A stretch of 64,000 bases of DNA from Asticcacaulis sp. AC466 (GCF_000495815.1 NZ_AWGE01000024.1:1-64000), one strand, 5' to 3'; positions 32,752 to 42,354 are shown, counted from the first letter of the stretch. Numbers and translations are program-made. Notes: generated by a model from the letters alone, not told the origin.

Positions 32752-32932
32752 AAAGCGGCGAGTATCGGCAACGGCATTCTGCCTATTCTCCGCAAACCCT
32801 GCGGAGAATAAGGCGGGTAATCTCCGCATATAATTGGAATATCCCGCGCGCCGGACCTGCGCTAGACTTCACACATTGACAGACCTTCCGGCGGCTTAAG
32901 GCCAGCCTAAACCAAACGCACAGGGGGAGCGA

Positions 32933-34651
32933 ATGGAGCCATTGGCCGCCATATTCGCCGCCGGCCTTTTGGCCGCGGCACCGACGCACGCCGCGCCAGA
33001 TCCCACGGTTCATTACCGCTTAAAGCCGCTTATGTCGGATGGCCATCTGACCGGCGTCCAATTCGAAATGCGCTTTCGTGCGCCTCAGGCGCTTACCCCA
33101 GAGGCACTTACCGAAATCGACCTGCCCGACAGTTGGGTGCGCGGCAAAGACTATTACAAGGCGCTGAAGGATATCGAAATTACCGGCGCCACCGCCGTCA
33201 CGACCCCGCAAGACCAACCGGCACACCGGTTGATCACGGCTGCGCCGGGCGCCGAAATCACCGTCCGCTACCGCATCGACGCCAATCTCAAGACCGGCGA
33301 AGAAGCGCCTAAGACCGATATGAACTATCCGGTTATCGGCCCCGACCGCTTCTACATCCTGGGCGAAACCGTCTGGCCGACCGTTGCCAGCCAGGGCGCC
33401 CGCCACGCCACCTTTTCGGCCGACATGCCGCCAGGCTGGCGCTTCGCGTCCAACCTCCAGACCCTGAAATCGTTGCACGGCACCGATTCCGATGTGATCG
33501 AAAGCATACTGATGGGCGGCACCGACGTCCACATTGACACGGTCCAGACGCCAAACACCCGGCTGCGTATCGCTTCGGCCGGACATTTCGACTTCCCCCT
33601 GACTGCGTTCAGCGATCGGGTGCAACGGATCGTCGCCACCGAACAGGCCTTTTGGGGCGACGGCCAGCCGGACTTCCTCGTCACCCTGGCCCCCATTACA
33701 CCGGCGCCCGGCTATGTGTCCGTCCACGGCGAAGGCCGCCCCGGCGCGTTCGCCGTGATAGCCGTCCCCGACACCCCGCTCGAAACCATGAGCTTCACCC
33801 TGGCGCACGAATATTTCCATAGCTGGAACCCCGGACGGCTCGGCCAGATGGACCAGGGACCAAATGAAGCCCTGGGCTACTGGTTTTCTGAAGGCTTCAC
33901 CGACTATTACGGGCGCAAGCTGGCGCTGAAAGCGGGCGTGGTCAGCCTGGCGCAATTCATTGCTGAATGGAACCAGACGCTCGCCCGATATGCCAAGTCA
34001 CCGCACAAGACGGCACCCAATACGGAGCTGCGCGACCACCAATGGGACAATGAGACGTGGCACAAAACGGCCTATGATCGCGGCGCGATCCTGGCGATCT
34101 ACCTCAATGCGCAATGGCGGCAGAAAGGCGTGCCGCTGGATCGCTTCATGCACAGCTTGCGCGACACGGTGGCGGCCGATCCGGCCTTCGCCAGCCTGCC
34201 GCTCGAACAGCGGCTGGACACGGTGGCTACCGGATTGGGCGTGCCCCTGCACGATGACATGAAGCGATTTATCGACGACGGTGCGCCGCTTGCGCTGCCG
34301 CAAGACGCGTTCGGCGGCTGCCTCACGGTCGTGACGGAGCCGGTGGCCGATGTTGAGCTTGGCTTTGACCTCGAAAGGACCATTGCCGCCCGCAGCCTTG
34401 TCGGGGGCACGCCGGACGGCCCGGCCTATCGCTCAGGCCTCCGCGACGGCATGACATGGCATAGCGTCACGGCCGACCCCACGGACAGCGCCGTGGCCGT
34501 AACCGTCAAGACGCACGATGACCAAGGCCATGAGCAGATCTTCACCTATCTGCCCGTCGCCAAAACCACCCATCCCCGACAAAAGCTGGTCGCACCCGAC
34601 GGTTTGACACCGGACCGGGCCAAGGCCTGCGCCGCCGCCCTCACAGGCTAA
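32933..34651 (+). CDS. M61 family metallopeptidase, exported
   Basis: 572 residues with a signal peptide (LAAIFAAGLLAAAPTHAA). The zinc motif HEYFH is at residues 292-296 and the glutamate ligand lies in WFSEGFTDYYGR (Glu320). This is the M61 glycyl-aminopeptidase-like pattern (HEYFHSWN and SEGFTDYY). A C-terminal PDZ-like region is reduced but present (about 450-520). It should act in the periplasm on small peptides. GGGGGAGCG precedes the ATG. Confidence 0.9.
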   Translation: MEPLAAIFAAGLLAAAPTHAAPDPTVHYRLKPLMSDGHLTGVQFEMRFRAPQALTPEALTEIDLPDSWVRGKDYYKALKDIEITGATAVTTPQDQPAHRLITAAPGAEITVRYRIDANLKTGEEAPKTDMNYPVIGPDRFYILGETVWPTVASQGARHATFSADMPPGWRFASNLQTLKSLHGTDSDVIESILMGGTDVHIDTVQTPNTRLRIASAGHFDFPLTAFSDRVQRIVATEQAFWGDGQPDFLVTLAPITPAPGYVSVHGEGRPGAFAVIAVPDTPLETMSFTLAHEYFHSWNPGRLGQMDQGPNEALGYWFSEGFTDYYGRKLALKAGVVSLAQFIAEWNQTLARYAKSPHKTAPNTELRDHQWDNETWHKTAYDRGAILAIYLNAQWRQKGVPLDRFMHSLRDTVAADPAFASLPLEQRLDTVATGLGVPLHDDMKRFIDDGAPLALPQDAFGGCLTVVTEPVADVELGFDLERTIAARSLVGGTPDGPAYRSGLRDGMTWHSVTADPTDSAVAVTVKTHDDQGHEQIFTYLPVAKTTHPRQKLVAPDGLTPDRAKACAAALTG

Positions 34652-34684
34652 GCGTAAGAAGCGGTTCTAAAAAGCGCGACGTGC

Positions 34685-36238
34685 CTATTTCGTCTTTGCG
34701 CTCTTCTGCGCCAGAATCTCCAACTGCGCCTTGGCGTTGCTGTTGCTCGGATCAAGCTGAAGCGACTGCGTATAGGCTTTGACGGCTTCGGCCTTTTGTC
34801 CGTTTTTGGCGTAAGCCTCTCCCAGACTGTCAAACGCATTGCCACTGGTTGGATAGAGTTTGGCGGCCAGCTTAAACACGCTCACGGCCGCCCTCGTCCG
34901 GTCCATGGCCAGCAATCTGTACCCCCAGTCGTTGAGCTCACCTTCCGACAGGCTAAAGTCAGGCGCGCGCGCCTTTAGCGCCTGATAGTCCGCTTCGATC
35001 GTAGCGAAATCGCTTTTCGCCGCCTGAACGGCCAACGCCTCGCGGGTCGGCGGAGAACCGGCGCTGACATGCCACTCACTCGTTACCATGTGGGCGGGCG
35101 TTCCGTTTTCCCGCGGCGTGCGGCGAAGGAAGGACAGTCCGGTCGCATCATTTTTCAGATAGGCATCGAGATAGTGCAGGACATAGGTTTCCAGCCATCC
35201 GTATGCGGCGGACATCTCATCCTTATCGTATTCACGATCGCCATCGTCTGGGGCAAGACGTTGATCGAATACCGACGAAAAGTTCGGGTGCTGAAGGGGA
35301 TTTAAGGTGACGCGATAGACGTCGGCATAGATCATCTTCGTCAGGAAACTGCTGGTTTCATCAACCCCGGCTGAGGCATGCTCTATCTCCTTGGGGCGGG
35401 CCGCCAGGTAAAGCAGAGGCGCGGTCACGCGAGCCGGCGTGACATATTTCGTCTGCGCTATCATATCCGGCCAGTAGCGGACCGATCCGTCAAGCGCCAC
35501 CAGGGCATTGATCCGGCCATCCTTTGCGGCCGCAAACACATTGGCGATCCCGCCCCAGCTATATCCGACTACGCCAATCTTGCGCGTGTCCGCCTGCGCA
35601 AGGCTGTGCGCATAGCTGATCAGGAAACCGATGTCGGCGGCCTGCGCCTCAATGCCTTCGACATCCGTCGTCATCTCGCGGGTGCTTGCGCCAAGACTGG
35701 GACTGGCAATGACGACATAGCCCTGGCTGGCCAGAAATTCGCACAGGTCGGCGTTTTCGAACGCCCAGGCGCTGAAGCTCGGCGCATAGATCACGACCGG
35801 AAATTTTCCGGATACGGGCGCGGCATCGGCATGGGCCAGCATAGGGGCGGTCAATTCGGCAAGGGCGCGCGCCTTTGACAGGCGGAAGGTGCGACCGGCC
35901 ACAAAGGCCTGTTCCGCCGCCGCCCGATCGGCTGCCGACAATCCGAAATCATCGTCATTTGCGCCCAGCTTCAAATAGTCGCCTAATGTAAGCCCTGCGC
36001 CGGAGGCCTCGGCGGGATACCAGACCAGAGTCTGAATGGGACGCGCCCGCTCACCCGTTTTGCGCACGCCCGTCACCGGATCACTGGTGCCGCCATATCC
36101 ACGGCTGTAATCATATTGCGTAACGACCTTAAGCCCGACCGCATAAGGGCCTGGCGGGATCACACGGGTAAAATTCGATGAAGCAAACGCCAGCGACGGG
36201 GCCAGCCACAGGGCCAATATCAGGTAAAAAAAGCGCAT
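34685..36238 (-). CDS. Exported alpha/beta hydrolase with C-terminal TPR repeats
   Basis: 517 residues. A signal peptide (FFYLILALWLAPSLAFA) is followed by a dienelactone-hydrolase-like alpha/beta hydrolase domain; the nucleophile is Ser in GVVGYSWGG (about residue 221). FPVVIYAPSFSAWAFEN gives the oxyanion region. The last 120 residues have two TPR units (DWGYRLLAMDRTRAAVSVFKLAAKLYP and AFDSLGEAYAKNGQKAEAVKAYTQSLQLDP). It resembles exported esterases with TPR tails that work at the envelope. The substrate is unknown. Confidence 0.82.
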   Translation of the reverse strand: MRFFYLILALWLAPSLAFASSNFTRVIPPGPYAVGLKVVTQYDYSRGYGGTSDPVTGVRKTGERARPIQTLVWYPAEASGAGLTLGDYLKLGANDDDFGLSAADRAAAEQAFVAGRTFRLSKARALAELTAPMLAHADAAPVSGKFPVVIYAPSFSAWAFENADLCEFLASQGYVVIASPSLGASTREMTTDVEGIEAQAADIGFLISYAHSLAQADTRKIGVVGYSWGGIANVFAAAKDGRINALVALDGSVRYWPDMIAQTKYVTPARVTAPLLYLAARPKEIEHASAGVDETSSFLTKMIYADVYRVTLNPLQHPNFSSVFDQRLAPDDGDREYDKDEMSAAYGWLETYVLHYLDAYLKNDATGLSFLRRTPRENGTPAHMVTSEWHVSAGSPPTREALAVQAAKSDFATIEADYQALKARAPDFSLSEGELNDWGYRLLAMDRTRAAVSVFKLAAKLYPTSGNAFDSLGEAYAKNGQKAEAVKAYTQSLQLDPSNSNAKAQLEILAQKSAKTK

Positions 36239-36391
36239 ATGTCCAAATCACAGTGTTTCGTTGGCGACCACTGGTATCTGTTTTGCGCAATCGAACAAGT
36301 TACGCTTTTTTTATGTGGCCGGTTCTGCCTGACCGCAGCGCCAGGCAGCGGTACGCCATGGCTTAGGGCCGTCGCATGGGCCTATGCCCCC

Positions 36392-37318
36392 TCAAAGTCC
36401 CAGCGCGTCCAGTTTGGGCGCTTCATAGCGCTCGTCTTCCCCGGGATAACGGAGTTGCGTTTCATATCGGCCGCTTGCCTTTGCCGCCGCCCACACCAGA
36501 CTCTGGCCGGACGGCAGGGTCTTGTATTCGTTGCGAAACTCCGGTTGTTTGAAGGCGGTTGCGGCGTCCACCAATCGCCAGCCCTTGGCCTTGAACATCG
36601 CCAGGACATCGCCGAGAAACAAACCGGTCGTCAGGTTGTGATGCAGCAGGAGCGTATGATTGAGCGAGTGGCCGAAGGCCGATTGCGCCAGCCGATCATA
36701 GTATGAGGCCCGATCCCAAAGATGATCGAGATAGGCCTGACGATAGGGTGCAAGATCGGACCTGGGGTCGGCCTTCAGGCGCTGGGTGAGCCTGGCGGCA
36801 TAGAACCAGTCCGACGCATCGATTGTGACGTGGCCGATGCGATAGCCATTGGCACGCAACAGCGCGCGAAGGGCGTCACGGCCTTCCGCCGTCTTGCCCT
36901 CAGCCAGAAACGGATAGCGGAACAGCTTGCGAAAGCCGGCATAGGGCGTCAGCAAGCCTTCGCACCTCAGAATATCGGCCATATAAGCGGACGGATCAGC
37001 GCCGGAATAATAGGCGTGCGAAAAAGTGTGGTTGCCAAGGATGTGCCCGCCCGCCGACCACGCCGTCAAAACACGCGGCGCCACGTCGGCATCGACATAT
37101 TTGCCGGCAACGAAGCCCGCACCGGCTATACCGTAGTCAGCCAGGGCCTTGCGAATGCGCCCATCGCGCGCTTCGCCAGACATCATCACGTCATCGGCCA
37201 AATTGAAGTCATCGACGGTGATGGCCACACCCGGTCCATGGCGGCGCTCGGCCGGCACCATAGCGCATCCGGTCAAGGGCACGGCCGCCGCACCACTCAA
37301 AAACGTTCGTCTGTCCAT
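36392..37318 (-). CDS. Polysaccharide deacetylase, Tat-exported
   Basis: 308 residues from ATG 37318. A Tat-like signal (DRRTFLSGAAAVPLTGCA) ends in a lipobox-like Cys. The NodB domain has TVDDF (catalytic and metal Asp), HTFSH (metal histidines, H-x3-H) and RYPFL. An unusual feature is the long insert that follows. Such enzymes remove acetyl groups from peptidoglycan or exported glycan. It is divergent from the FkbM gene at 37463. Confidence 0.85.
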   Translation of the reverse strand: MDRRTFLSGAAAVPLTGCAMVPAERRHGPGVAITVDDFNLADDVMMSGEARDGRIRKALADYGIAGAGFVAGKYVDADVAPRVLTAWSAGGHILGNHTFSHAYYSGADPSAYMADILRCEGLLTPYAGFRKLFRYPFLAEGKTAEGRDALRALLRANGYRIGHVTIDASDWFYAARLTQRLKADPRSDLAPYRQAYLDHLWDRASYYDRLAQSAFGHSLNHTLLLHHNLTTGLFLGDVLAMFKAKGWRLVDAATAFKQPEFRNEYKTLPSGQSLVWAAAKASGRYETQLRYPGEDERYEAPKLDALGL

Positions 37319-37462
37319 ACGAAAGCGTCTCACTTATCGTCTACGAGAAAGGATCGGCACCTTAAAGCGCTTTCCGAAAACTGTGTTGTACTTTTCGGAT
37401 AAAAAGGCGCCTAAACGTAAGGCCGCGAAACGCCAACCAAAGACGGAAGAGTGTGAGGCTGC

Positions 37463-38257
37463 GTGATGAAGATCAGGAACATTTTCAGGACCTTCATGAA
37501 CGAAGGCCCCAAAGGGGTAGTTCGGAAAATAAACCGAAAACTCAGCATCACAGCCAAGATATCCTCTTCAAGACTGTTTCCTGAGCGACCGGTAAAATCG
37601 AAATACGGCGTTTTACTGGCCCCCAATTGGGACGACTTAACCTTTCGACTGTGCGCCTTCGCGGACTATGGCCCCTATCTGGCGCGTTATCTTGCCGATT
37701 ATCCGCTCCCATTTGCTTTCCTTGATATAGGCGCAAACCAGGGCCTCTATTCGCTCCTTGCGGCCAAAAACCCGCATTGCCAACGGGTTCACAGTTTCGA
37801 GCCCGTCAAAAAGACCTTCGATCTTTTGACAAAAAATATCGCCTTGAACGGCCTGGCTGAGACAATCGCCCCGCATCCGTTCGGCATCTCGAACATCGAT
37901 GCGCAGGTGCCCATCTACGTCAAGGAGGGTCATTCCGGCGTCGCCTCTATCCGGGGGCAAGAAGGCAGCCATATTTCCGGGACCATTGAGATCAAGTCCG
38001 CCGCATCGATCGCCCCCTTGCTGCCCGCGAACCTACCCATCGTTATAAAAATAGACGTCGAAGGGCATGAAGAAGAGGTCATCGCCTCCATTGCCGAAGC
38101 CGGTTTCGCCGCCAGGGTGCAGGCCATTTTCTACGAAGTCGATGAAAGTTGGGTCTCGCCGCGCGCCCTGGAAAACATTTTGCGCAATATCGGGTTTTCA
38201 TCCTTCGAAAAAGTCGGCGAAGGCACACACTACGACGTGATGGCGCAACGCCAATAG
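37463..38257 (+). CDS. FkbM family methyltransferase
   Basis: 264 residues. SAM-binding motif: FLDIGANQGLYSLLAAKNP, then VHSFEPVKKTFDLLTKNI (acidic loop), and IKIDVEGHEEEVI (the FkbM hallmark). The N-terminus is basic and may contact membrane or sugar carrier. FkbM enzymes methylate sugars or polyketides; the acceptor is unknown. Its 3' end overlaps the tail of the MerR-like gene on the other strand. Confidence 0.88.
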   Translation: MMKIRNIFRTFMNEGPKGVVRKINRKLSITAKISSSRLFPERPVKSKYGVLLAPNWDDLTFRLCAFADYGPYLARYLADYPLPFAFLDIGANQGLYSLLAAKNPHCQRVHSFEPVKKTFDLLTKNIALNGLAETIAPHPFGISNIDAQVPIYVKEGHSGVASIRGQEGSHISGTIEIKSAASIAPLLPANLPIVIKIDVEGHEEEVIASIAEAGFAARVQAIFYEVDESWVSPRALENILRNIGFSSFEKVGEGTHYDVMAQRQ

Positions 38258-38503
38258 CCTGTCCAGATCAGGCACCTTGTCATTCATAATTTCGGCCTCA
38301 CGTTTGAGCGGGAAGCCGAAACGTTTCAGTGCCAGTATCTGATGAAGACGTGATATTTGCTCCGGACCATAGATCCTCCACTCCGAAGCGGTCCGATCCG
38401 GACGAACCAGACCATGCGCCTCGTAAAGCCTTAAGGCTTTCCGGCTGACGCCCAGACGGCGGCAGATTTCCGATAGGGTTAGATGAAGTCCAGTCTTTCG
38501 CAA
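38198..38503 (-). CDS. MerR-like regulator with truncated 3' end
   Basis: 101 residues. HTH: HLTLSEICRRLGVSRKALRLYEAHGLVRP, then SEWRIYGPEQISRLHQILALKRFGF. The normal dimerisation helix should continue after DLDRLLALR, but from there the frame runs antisense to the FkbM gene (HHVVVCAFADFFEG) and stops. The end has been replaced by recombination. It could still bind DNA but probably dimerises badly; it may be a pseudogene. Confidence 0.65.
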   Translation of the reverse strand: MRKTGLHLTLSEICRRLGVSRKALRLYEAHGLVRPDRTASEWRIYGPEQISRLHQILALKRFGFPLKREAEIMNDKVPDLDRLLALRHHVVVCAFADFFEG

Positions 38504-38820
38504 AGCAGCACCTTTTTTCGAACCGTCTGCTTATAGGGCCGGCCCTTGGGGCCACAGCAACAGGAAAATTTAGAGCCTCATGCCGACAAAAAATGAGAGC
38601 CATGAGACGGCTCAACTGAGCCGACGAATGCTCTGGCCTGTATAATCGGCCAGGTTAGCGCAGAAAATAAATAGCCGCCCGCCCATGCCGTAGCCTGCGC
38701 GTAGGCAGCCGTAACGGGCCACTATAGATAAACGCGCGCAAGCGATATTCGACGCATCGGACTTCGGCTATGCTGCGCAACAAAAGCCATTTGCCCGGAC
38801 CATAAGCTTCAGGAGGACGG
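38504..38820. other. Gene-free region with two dyads
   Basis: No supported gene. GGCTCA-AC-TGAGCC (38609-38622) and CTGGCC-n9-GGCCAG (38633-38653, with TATAAT in the middle) are perfect dyads. They may mark a promoter for the MerR-like gene or for the ATPase at 38821. Confidence 0.4.
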
Positions 38821-39561
38821 ATGCGTTCCATCGATGCCCGACACTACTGGTTGGAAGCCATTTTCCGCAATGGCGAGCCCGGCTGGGACGCCAACCGATA
38901 CCCCTTCAACCTGCCGGTCGTGCGCGGTCTTGACCGGATTGCTTTTCACCCGAAGGTGACCTTCTTCGTCGGCGAAAACGGCTCCGGCAAGTCGACATTG
39001 ATCGAGGCCCTGGCCGTGGCGTGGGGGTTCAATGCCGAAGGCGGCAGCAAAAATTTCAACTTTTCCAGCCACGCCTCCCATTCCGACCTGCACCAATTCG
39101 TCCGCCCGGTCCGCACCACGCGCAAGGTGCGCGACGGCTTTTTCCTGCGGGCCGAAAGTTTCTTTAACGCCGCCACCTATATCAACAGCATCGGCGCCAC
39201 CAGCAGCTATGGCGGAGACTTGCACGCGAAGTCACACGGCGAGTCATTTTTCGCGCTTTTCGACAATCGCTTTTTCGGCAATGGCCTCTATATCCTCGAC
39301 GAACCCGAAGCGGCGCTCTCCCCGTCCCGGCAAATGGCGTTCCTGGCGCGGATGCACGAACTGATCGCGCAGGAGTCCCAATTCATTATTGCCACCCATT
39401 CACCGATCATCCTGGGTTATCCGGACGCCGACATCTGGCAGGTGTCGCAATATGGTCTGGAAAAGGTCGCCTACCAAGATACCGAACATGTGCAGGTCAC
39501 GCGGCAATTCCTCAATAATCGCGACGCCATGTTGGATATTCTGCTTCGGGACGACGAATGA
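38821..39561 (+). CDS. AAA family ATPase (COG3910-type)
   Basis: 246 residues. Walker A is GENGSGKST (51-59). A signature-like LHAKSHGES, Walker B (LYILDEPEAALS) and a THSPIIL switch follow. This is the compact ABC/SMC-like ATPase group used in DNA-linked or defence-type processes, and it is usually single-gene. AGGAGG precedes the ATG. The neighbour on the right is a CPBP protease on the other strand. Confidence 0.85.
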   Translation: MRSIDARHYWLEAIFRNGEPGWDANRYPFNLPVVRGLDRIAFHPKVTFFVGENGSGKSTLIEALAVAWGFNAEGGSKNFNFSSHASHSDLHQFVRPVRTTRKVRDGFFLRAESFFNAATYINSIGATSSYGGDLHAKSHGESFFALFDNRFFGNGLYILDEPEAALSPSRQMAFLARMHELIAQESQFIIATHSPIILGYPDADIWQVSQYGLEKVAYQDTEHVQVTRQFLNNRDAMLDILLRDDE

Positions 39562-39565
39562 CCGT

Positions 39566-40510
39566 CTATGCCGCCGGTGTATGTACAGGCTCCGGCTTGG
39601 CGTAGCCCTGCGCTTTCAACGCCCCGGTCGCCAGCAGATAGGCCGTCCCGATCAGCAGCACAACCGTCGTCACCACACTGGCTTCCGGACCGAAGCTGGC
39701 GCCGGTCAGCCACCACTGCGCGCCGCCCACCGGCGCCAGATCGATCACCGCCGGCGTCACGGCCAGCTTTTCACCGCTCACTTCAAGCCCAAAGCCGACG
39801 CCGAGCAAGGTGTTCCACGCGCTGTGCCAGGCGCACACGCCCCAAAGCGATCCTTCCTTGATGGCGTAAAGGCTGATCATAACGGCAAACAGGACAATAT
39901 TCAGCAGGCCAAGAACCAGTTCCTTCGACGGCTTGATATTGCCGGCATGAAGCAATGAAAACACGATGGCATTGATCACGATCGCGACGATCAGGCCGTG
40001 GCGCGAAGCCACCAGTTGCATCAGCCAGCCACGCAACAGAATCTCCTCCGTCGCGCCTTGAATCATGAACCCACCGAACAGACAGACGATCGGAATAAAC
40101 ACGGCCGGTGCGGGTGCTGCCCACACCCCCAGATTTTCAACCCGATAGCCGCCCAATGCCCAGATGAGGCCGATGACCGTCGTCAGGAAACCAAATCCGA
40201 CCAGCAACCCCCGACCATATCGCACCAAGGGCTTGGCATTGAAGCCCAGGGCGACCGGGCTGCGGCATTCAAACAGCCCTGCCCAGGCAAAGACCAGCAG
40301 CGCCGAAAAGCCGAACCCCAAAAGTTGCAACAGGGCGGGAACCCATTTGGTTTCCAGATCGGTCTGATGAAACCCCATCGGCTTCAGCACGCCGAACACC
40401 GTCGCCGCCTGGCCCGCCACAATAAAGACAACGACTAAAATAATGGCGGCCGCTGTCCACGTCCGCCGATGCCGCTCTGTCCGCGGCGCGTAAAGTTCAA
40501 TTCCGTTCAT
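39566..40510 (-). CDS. CPBP family intramembrane metalloprotease
   Basis: 314 residues with about eight hydrophobic segments. CPBP motifs are EEILLR (155-160), a histidine in FSLLHAG (188) and HSAWN (229). The family includes CAAX-type proteases and membrane proteins linked to bacteriocin immunity. Here the role is unknown. It converges on the AAA ATPase gene. Confidence 0.87.
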   Translation of the reverse strand: MNGIELYAPRTERHRRTWTAAAIILVVVFIVAGQAATVFGVLKPMGFHQTDLETKWVPALLQLLGFGFSALLVFAWAGLFECRSPVALGFNAKPLVRYGRGLLVGFGFLTTVIGLIWALGGYRVENLGVWAAPAPAVFIPIVCLFGGFMIQGATEEILLRGWLMQLVASRHGLIVAIVINAIVFSLLHAGNIKPSKELVLGLLNIVLFAVMISLYAIKEGSLWGVCAWHSAWNTLLGVGFGLEVSGEKLAVTPAVIDLAPVGGAQWWLTGASFGPEASVVTTVVLLIGTAYLLATGALKAQGYAKPEPVHTPAA

Positions 40511-40617
40511 CTGCCCCTCCGGCTTTTATCCTTCATAAAGTTTCAGATGAAAACGCCTGCGACAAGTTAATTCTATGTAACGCCGTTCGCGGGCACGGCG
40601 CCACGCCGGCCTCCTAG

Positions 40618-41076
40618 CTAAGACGAAGCAGAAACGTGCCGCCTGAGCGCCTCCATATTTAGTCTTAGCAACTTGCTGTTCTGACAGAGCATGGGTGAAA
40701 CACCATATTTTCGGCCTTTCACTCGGATAAAATAATCACTGTTGGAAAGGGTTCCAATCTCCTCAATGTCGGATATAGGGAAACGCCGAAATTTTGGGAA
40801 ATACATCGTAACAACACAATCATGGGCGTCTATAATCGGCTTTCTCAAGAAAGCCATGAGGGCAAGGCGCAGCGAAACGAGTAAGAAAAAGATAAGCCCG
40901 ATAATGAGCAGTATCCGAATAGGCAACGCCAGTGGGCTAAACATCCACCTGAAGTAAGTATGTTGGCTAATATCCCCGAAAGCCACACTACATGAAGCAA
41001 TGCCGCAAAATGCGGCCACGCCTACAATTTTCCACCTCGAAAGGTAGCCCGAAAAGCTGATATTACTGTCTGTCAT
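40618..41076 (-). CDS. Small hypothetical membrane protein
   Basis: 152 residues. Two hydrophobic segments (about residues 17-33 and 48-73: PIRILLIIGLIFFLLVSLRLALMAF) are followed by a soluble domain (DAHDCVVTMYFPKFRRFPISDIEEIGTLSNSDYF) with a PH-like strand order. No family is recognised. Its stretch FLRKPIIDAHD is coded by the 32-bp repeat also seen at 41281-41312. The start overlaps the end of the gene at 41063. Confidence 0.62.
   Translation of the reverse strand: MTDSNISFSGYLSRWKIVGVAAFCGIASCSVAFGDISQHTYFRWMFSPLALPIRILLIIGLIFFLLVSLRLALMAFLRKPIIDAHDCVVTMYFPKFRRFPISDIEEIGTLSNSDYFIRVKGRKYGVSPMLCQNSKLLRLNMEALRRHVSASS
40820..40851. repeat. 32-bp direct repeat, copy 1
   Basis: It matches 41281-41312 at 31 of 32 positions. 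It lies inside the small membrane protein gene and codes for FLRKPIIDAH on the minus strand. Confidence 0.85.
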
Positions 41077-41284
41077 GGACTAATTCCCACACCACCCGCC
41101 TTAGGATATCGATCCGCAAGCGCTCCCCAAGCCAACCACCGAATACCGTTTCAACCGCTGCTCCTATCAGACTTCCCCCCACAGGTTCAATCGTTCCTAA
41201 CGCGGCGCCAGCGAGACCTTCTCCCATCGCTCTAACCGTGAAACCCGCCATTGGGCCACGGCGCAAGCCGCACAACGCCCTCAT
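41063..41284 (-). CDS. Small glycine-rich protein; chimeric 5' end
   Basis: 73 residues, or 62 if it starts at ATG 41251. A run of small residues (GEGLAGAALGTIEPVGGSLIGAAVETVFGGWLG) could be a membrane hairpin, and a charged tail follows. The first codons (MRAL) lie inside the second copy of the 32-bp repeat, so the 5' end was formed by recombination. The stop overlaps the next gene's start. No family is recognised. Confidence 0.4.
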   Translation of the reverse strand: MRALCGLRRGPMAGFTVRAMGEGLAGAALGTIEPVGGSLIGAAVETVFGGWLGERLRIDILRRVVWELVHDRQ

Positions 41285-41312
41285 GGACGTCTATAATCGG
41301 CTTTCTCAAGAA
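41281..41312. repeat. 32-bp direct repeat, copy 2 (orphan)
   Basis: The second copy lies 461 bases to the right of copy 1, outside the membrane protein gene. It is a fragment of a second, lost copy of that gene (its reverse complement would read LLRKPIIDVH). Confidence 0.85.
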
Positions 41313-41377
41313 GCTTCGGGTCTTGTATTGCGTGCTTGAGACCGGCGTTATATATGCGCCGGGAGGGGGGAGGAATC

Positions 41378-41932
41378 ATGCATATTGCAGTCACGGGTGC
41401 ACATGGCGTAGGGAAGACGACATTCATCGAGGATTTCACTACCGTTCATCGCAGCTATGAAAGCGTGGCGGAGCCCTATTGGCTTCTTGAGCAGCAAGGG
41501 GTTGCGTTTTCCAATGGAGCAACGATACCTGATCTTGAAAAGCAGCTCACTGAAAGCTGCAAGCTGATCCTGGAGTATGCTCATGGCCGCGACGTGATCT
41601 TTGACCGCTGCCCACTCGATTTTCTCGCCTATTTGGAGGTTGTCAGCGCCCGTGAGGGCTTTGAATGGCTGCCGGGCGGCCGTGAACTGGCCAATATCAG
41701 CAAAGCGCTCGCCGTGCTTGATGTGGTCATTTTTGTCCCCCTCACATCTCCTGATGATATTCCCATCCAAATCGAATTTCCCCGATTGCGGAAGCGCGTA
41801 GACCGGCGCCTCAAGACCATGCTTCGCGAAGATGATCTTGGACTATTGCACAACGGACCGCGTATTATCGAGGTTCTGGGTTTTCGGGCTCAACGCGTGG
41901 CGATGGCAGACTCGCTCCTTGGATCTGCATAA
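41378..41932 (+). CDS. P-loop ATPase (NadR/Ttd14-like AAA_28 type)
   Basis: 184 residues from ATG 41378 behind a very strong GGGAGGGGGGAGG site. An upstream in-frame ATG at 41336 is less likely. Walker A: TGAHGVGKTT (about residues 5-14). DVIFDRCPLDFLAYLEV fits the family's middle motif, and VIFVPL follows. The family includes nucleotide kinases and NadR-like domains. The function is unknown; no nearby gene points to a pathway. Confidence 0.8.
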   Translation: MHIAVTGAHGVGKTTFIEDFTTVHRSYESVAEPYWLLEQQGVAFSNGATIPDLEKQLTESCKLILEYAHGRDVIFDRCPLDFLAYLEVVSAREGFEWLPGGRELANISKALAVLDVVIFVPLTSPDDIPIQIEFPRLRKRVDRRLKTMLREDDLGLLHNGPRIIEVLGFRAQRVAMADSLLGSA

Positions 41933-42318
41933 GCCCTTAAAACGTTCGCTCCAGCAGCTTTTGAAGCCGGAAATGTCGGCTTTATGCCAATTTTTCTTGA
42001 CAGCCCGGACAGTCTCTTCCCCCGGCAGGAACTGTTGCGAAACAGGCGCGAGGGTCAATGCGGCCATAAGGGATAGCGCACAATGCGCCGCCTATACAAA
42101 ATCTCTATGGGCGTATGGCAAATCCATACATTGGCGATACGCGACGGGGCGTAATCTTGGGCTGTCTCCCCTGTTGTGAGCCAACCATCATGCCTTCCCC
42201 CATTCCTCTGCCTTCCCTCTTCACCTTTCCCCTGACCGTTGACGCCGATCTGAGCGCCATGCACGCCCTGGACCCCGACGAACCGGTATGTGCCGACAAA
42301 TCGTCGAAAACAATATCG
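41933..42318. other. Stretch without a supported gene
   Basis: Open frames on both strands look random, without ribosome sites. I see no known RNA or repeat. Confidence 0.5.
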
Positions 42319-42345
42319 CCCCGGCCGGGCCATACCCGACCGGGG
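42319..42345 (-). terminator. Terminator of the OmpA-like gene
   Basis: On the minus strand, ten pairs form a strong stem (CCCCGGTCGG and CCGGCCGGGG, one G-U) around a 7-base loop, then GATATTGTTTTC follows. It lies ten bases past the stop of the OmpA-like gene. Confidence 0.65.
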
Positions 42346-42354
42346 CAGAGATAT

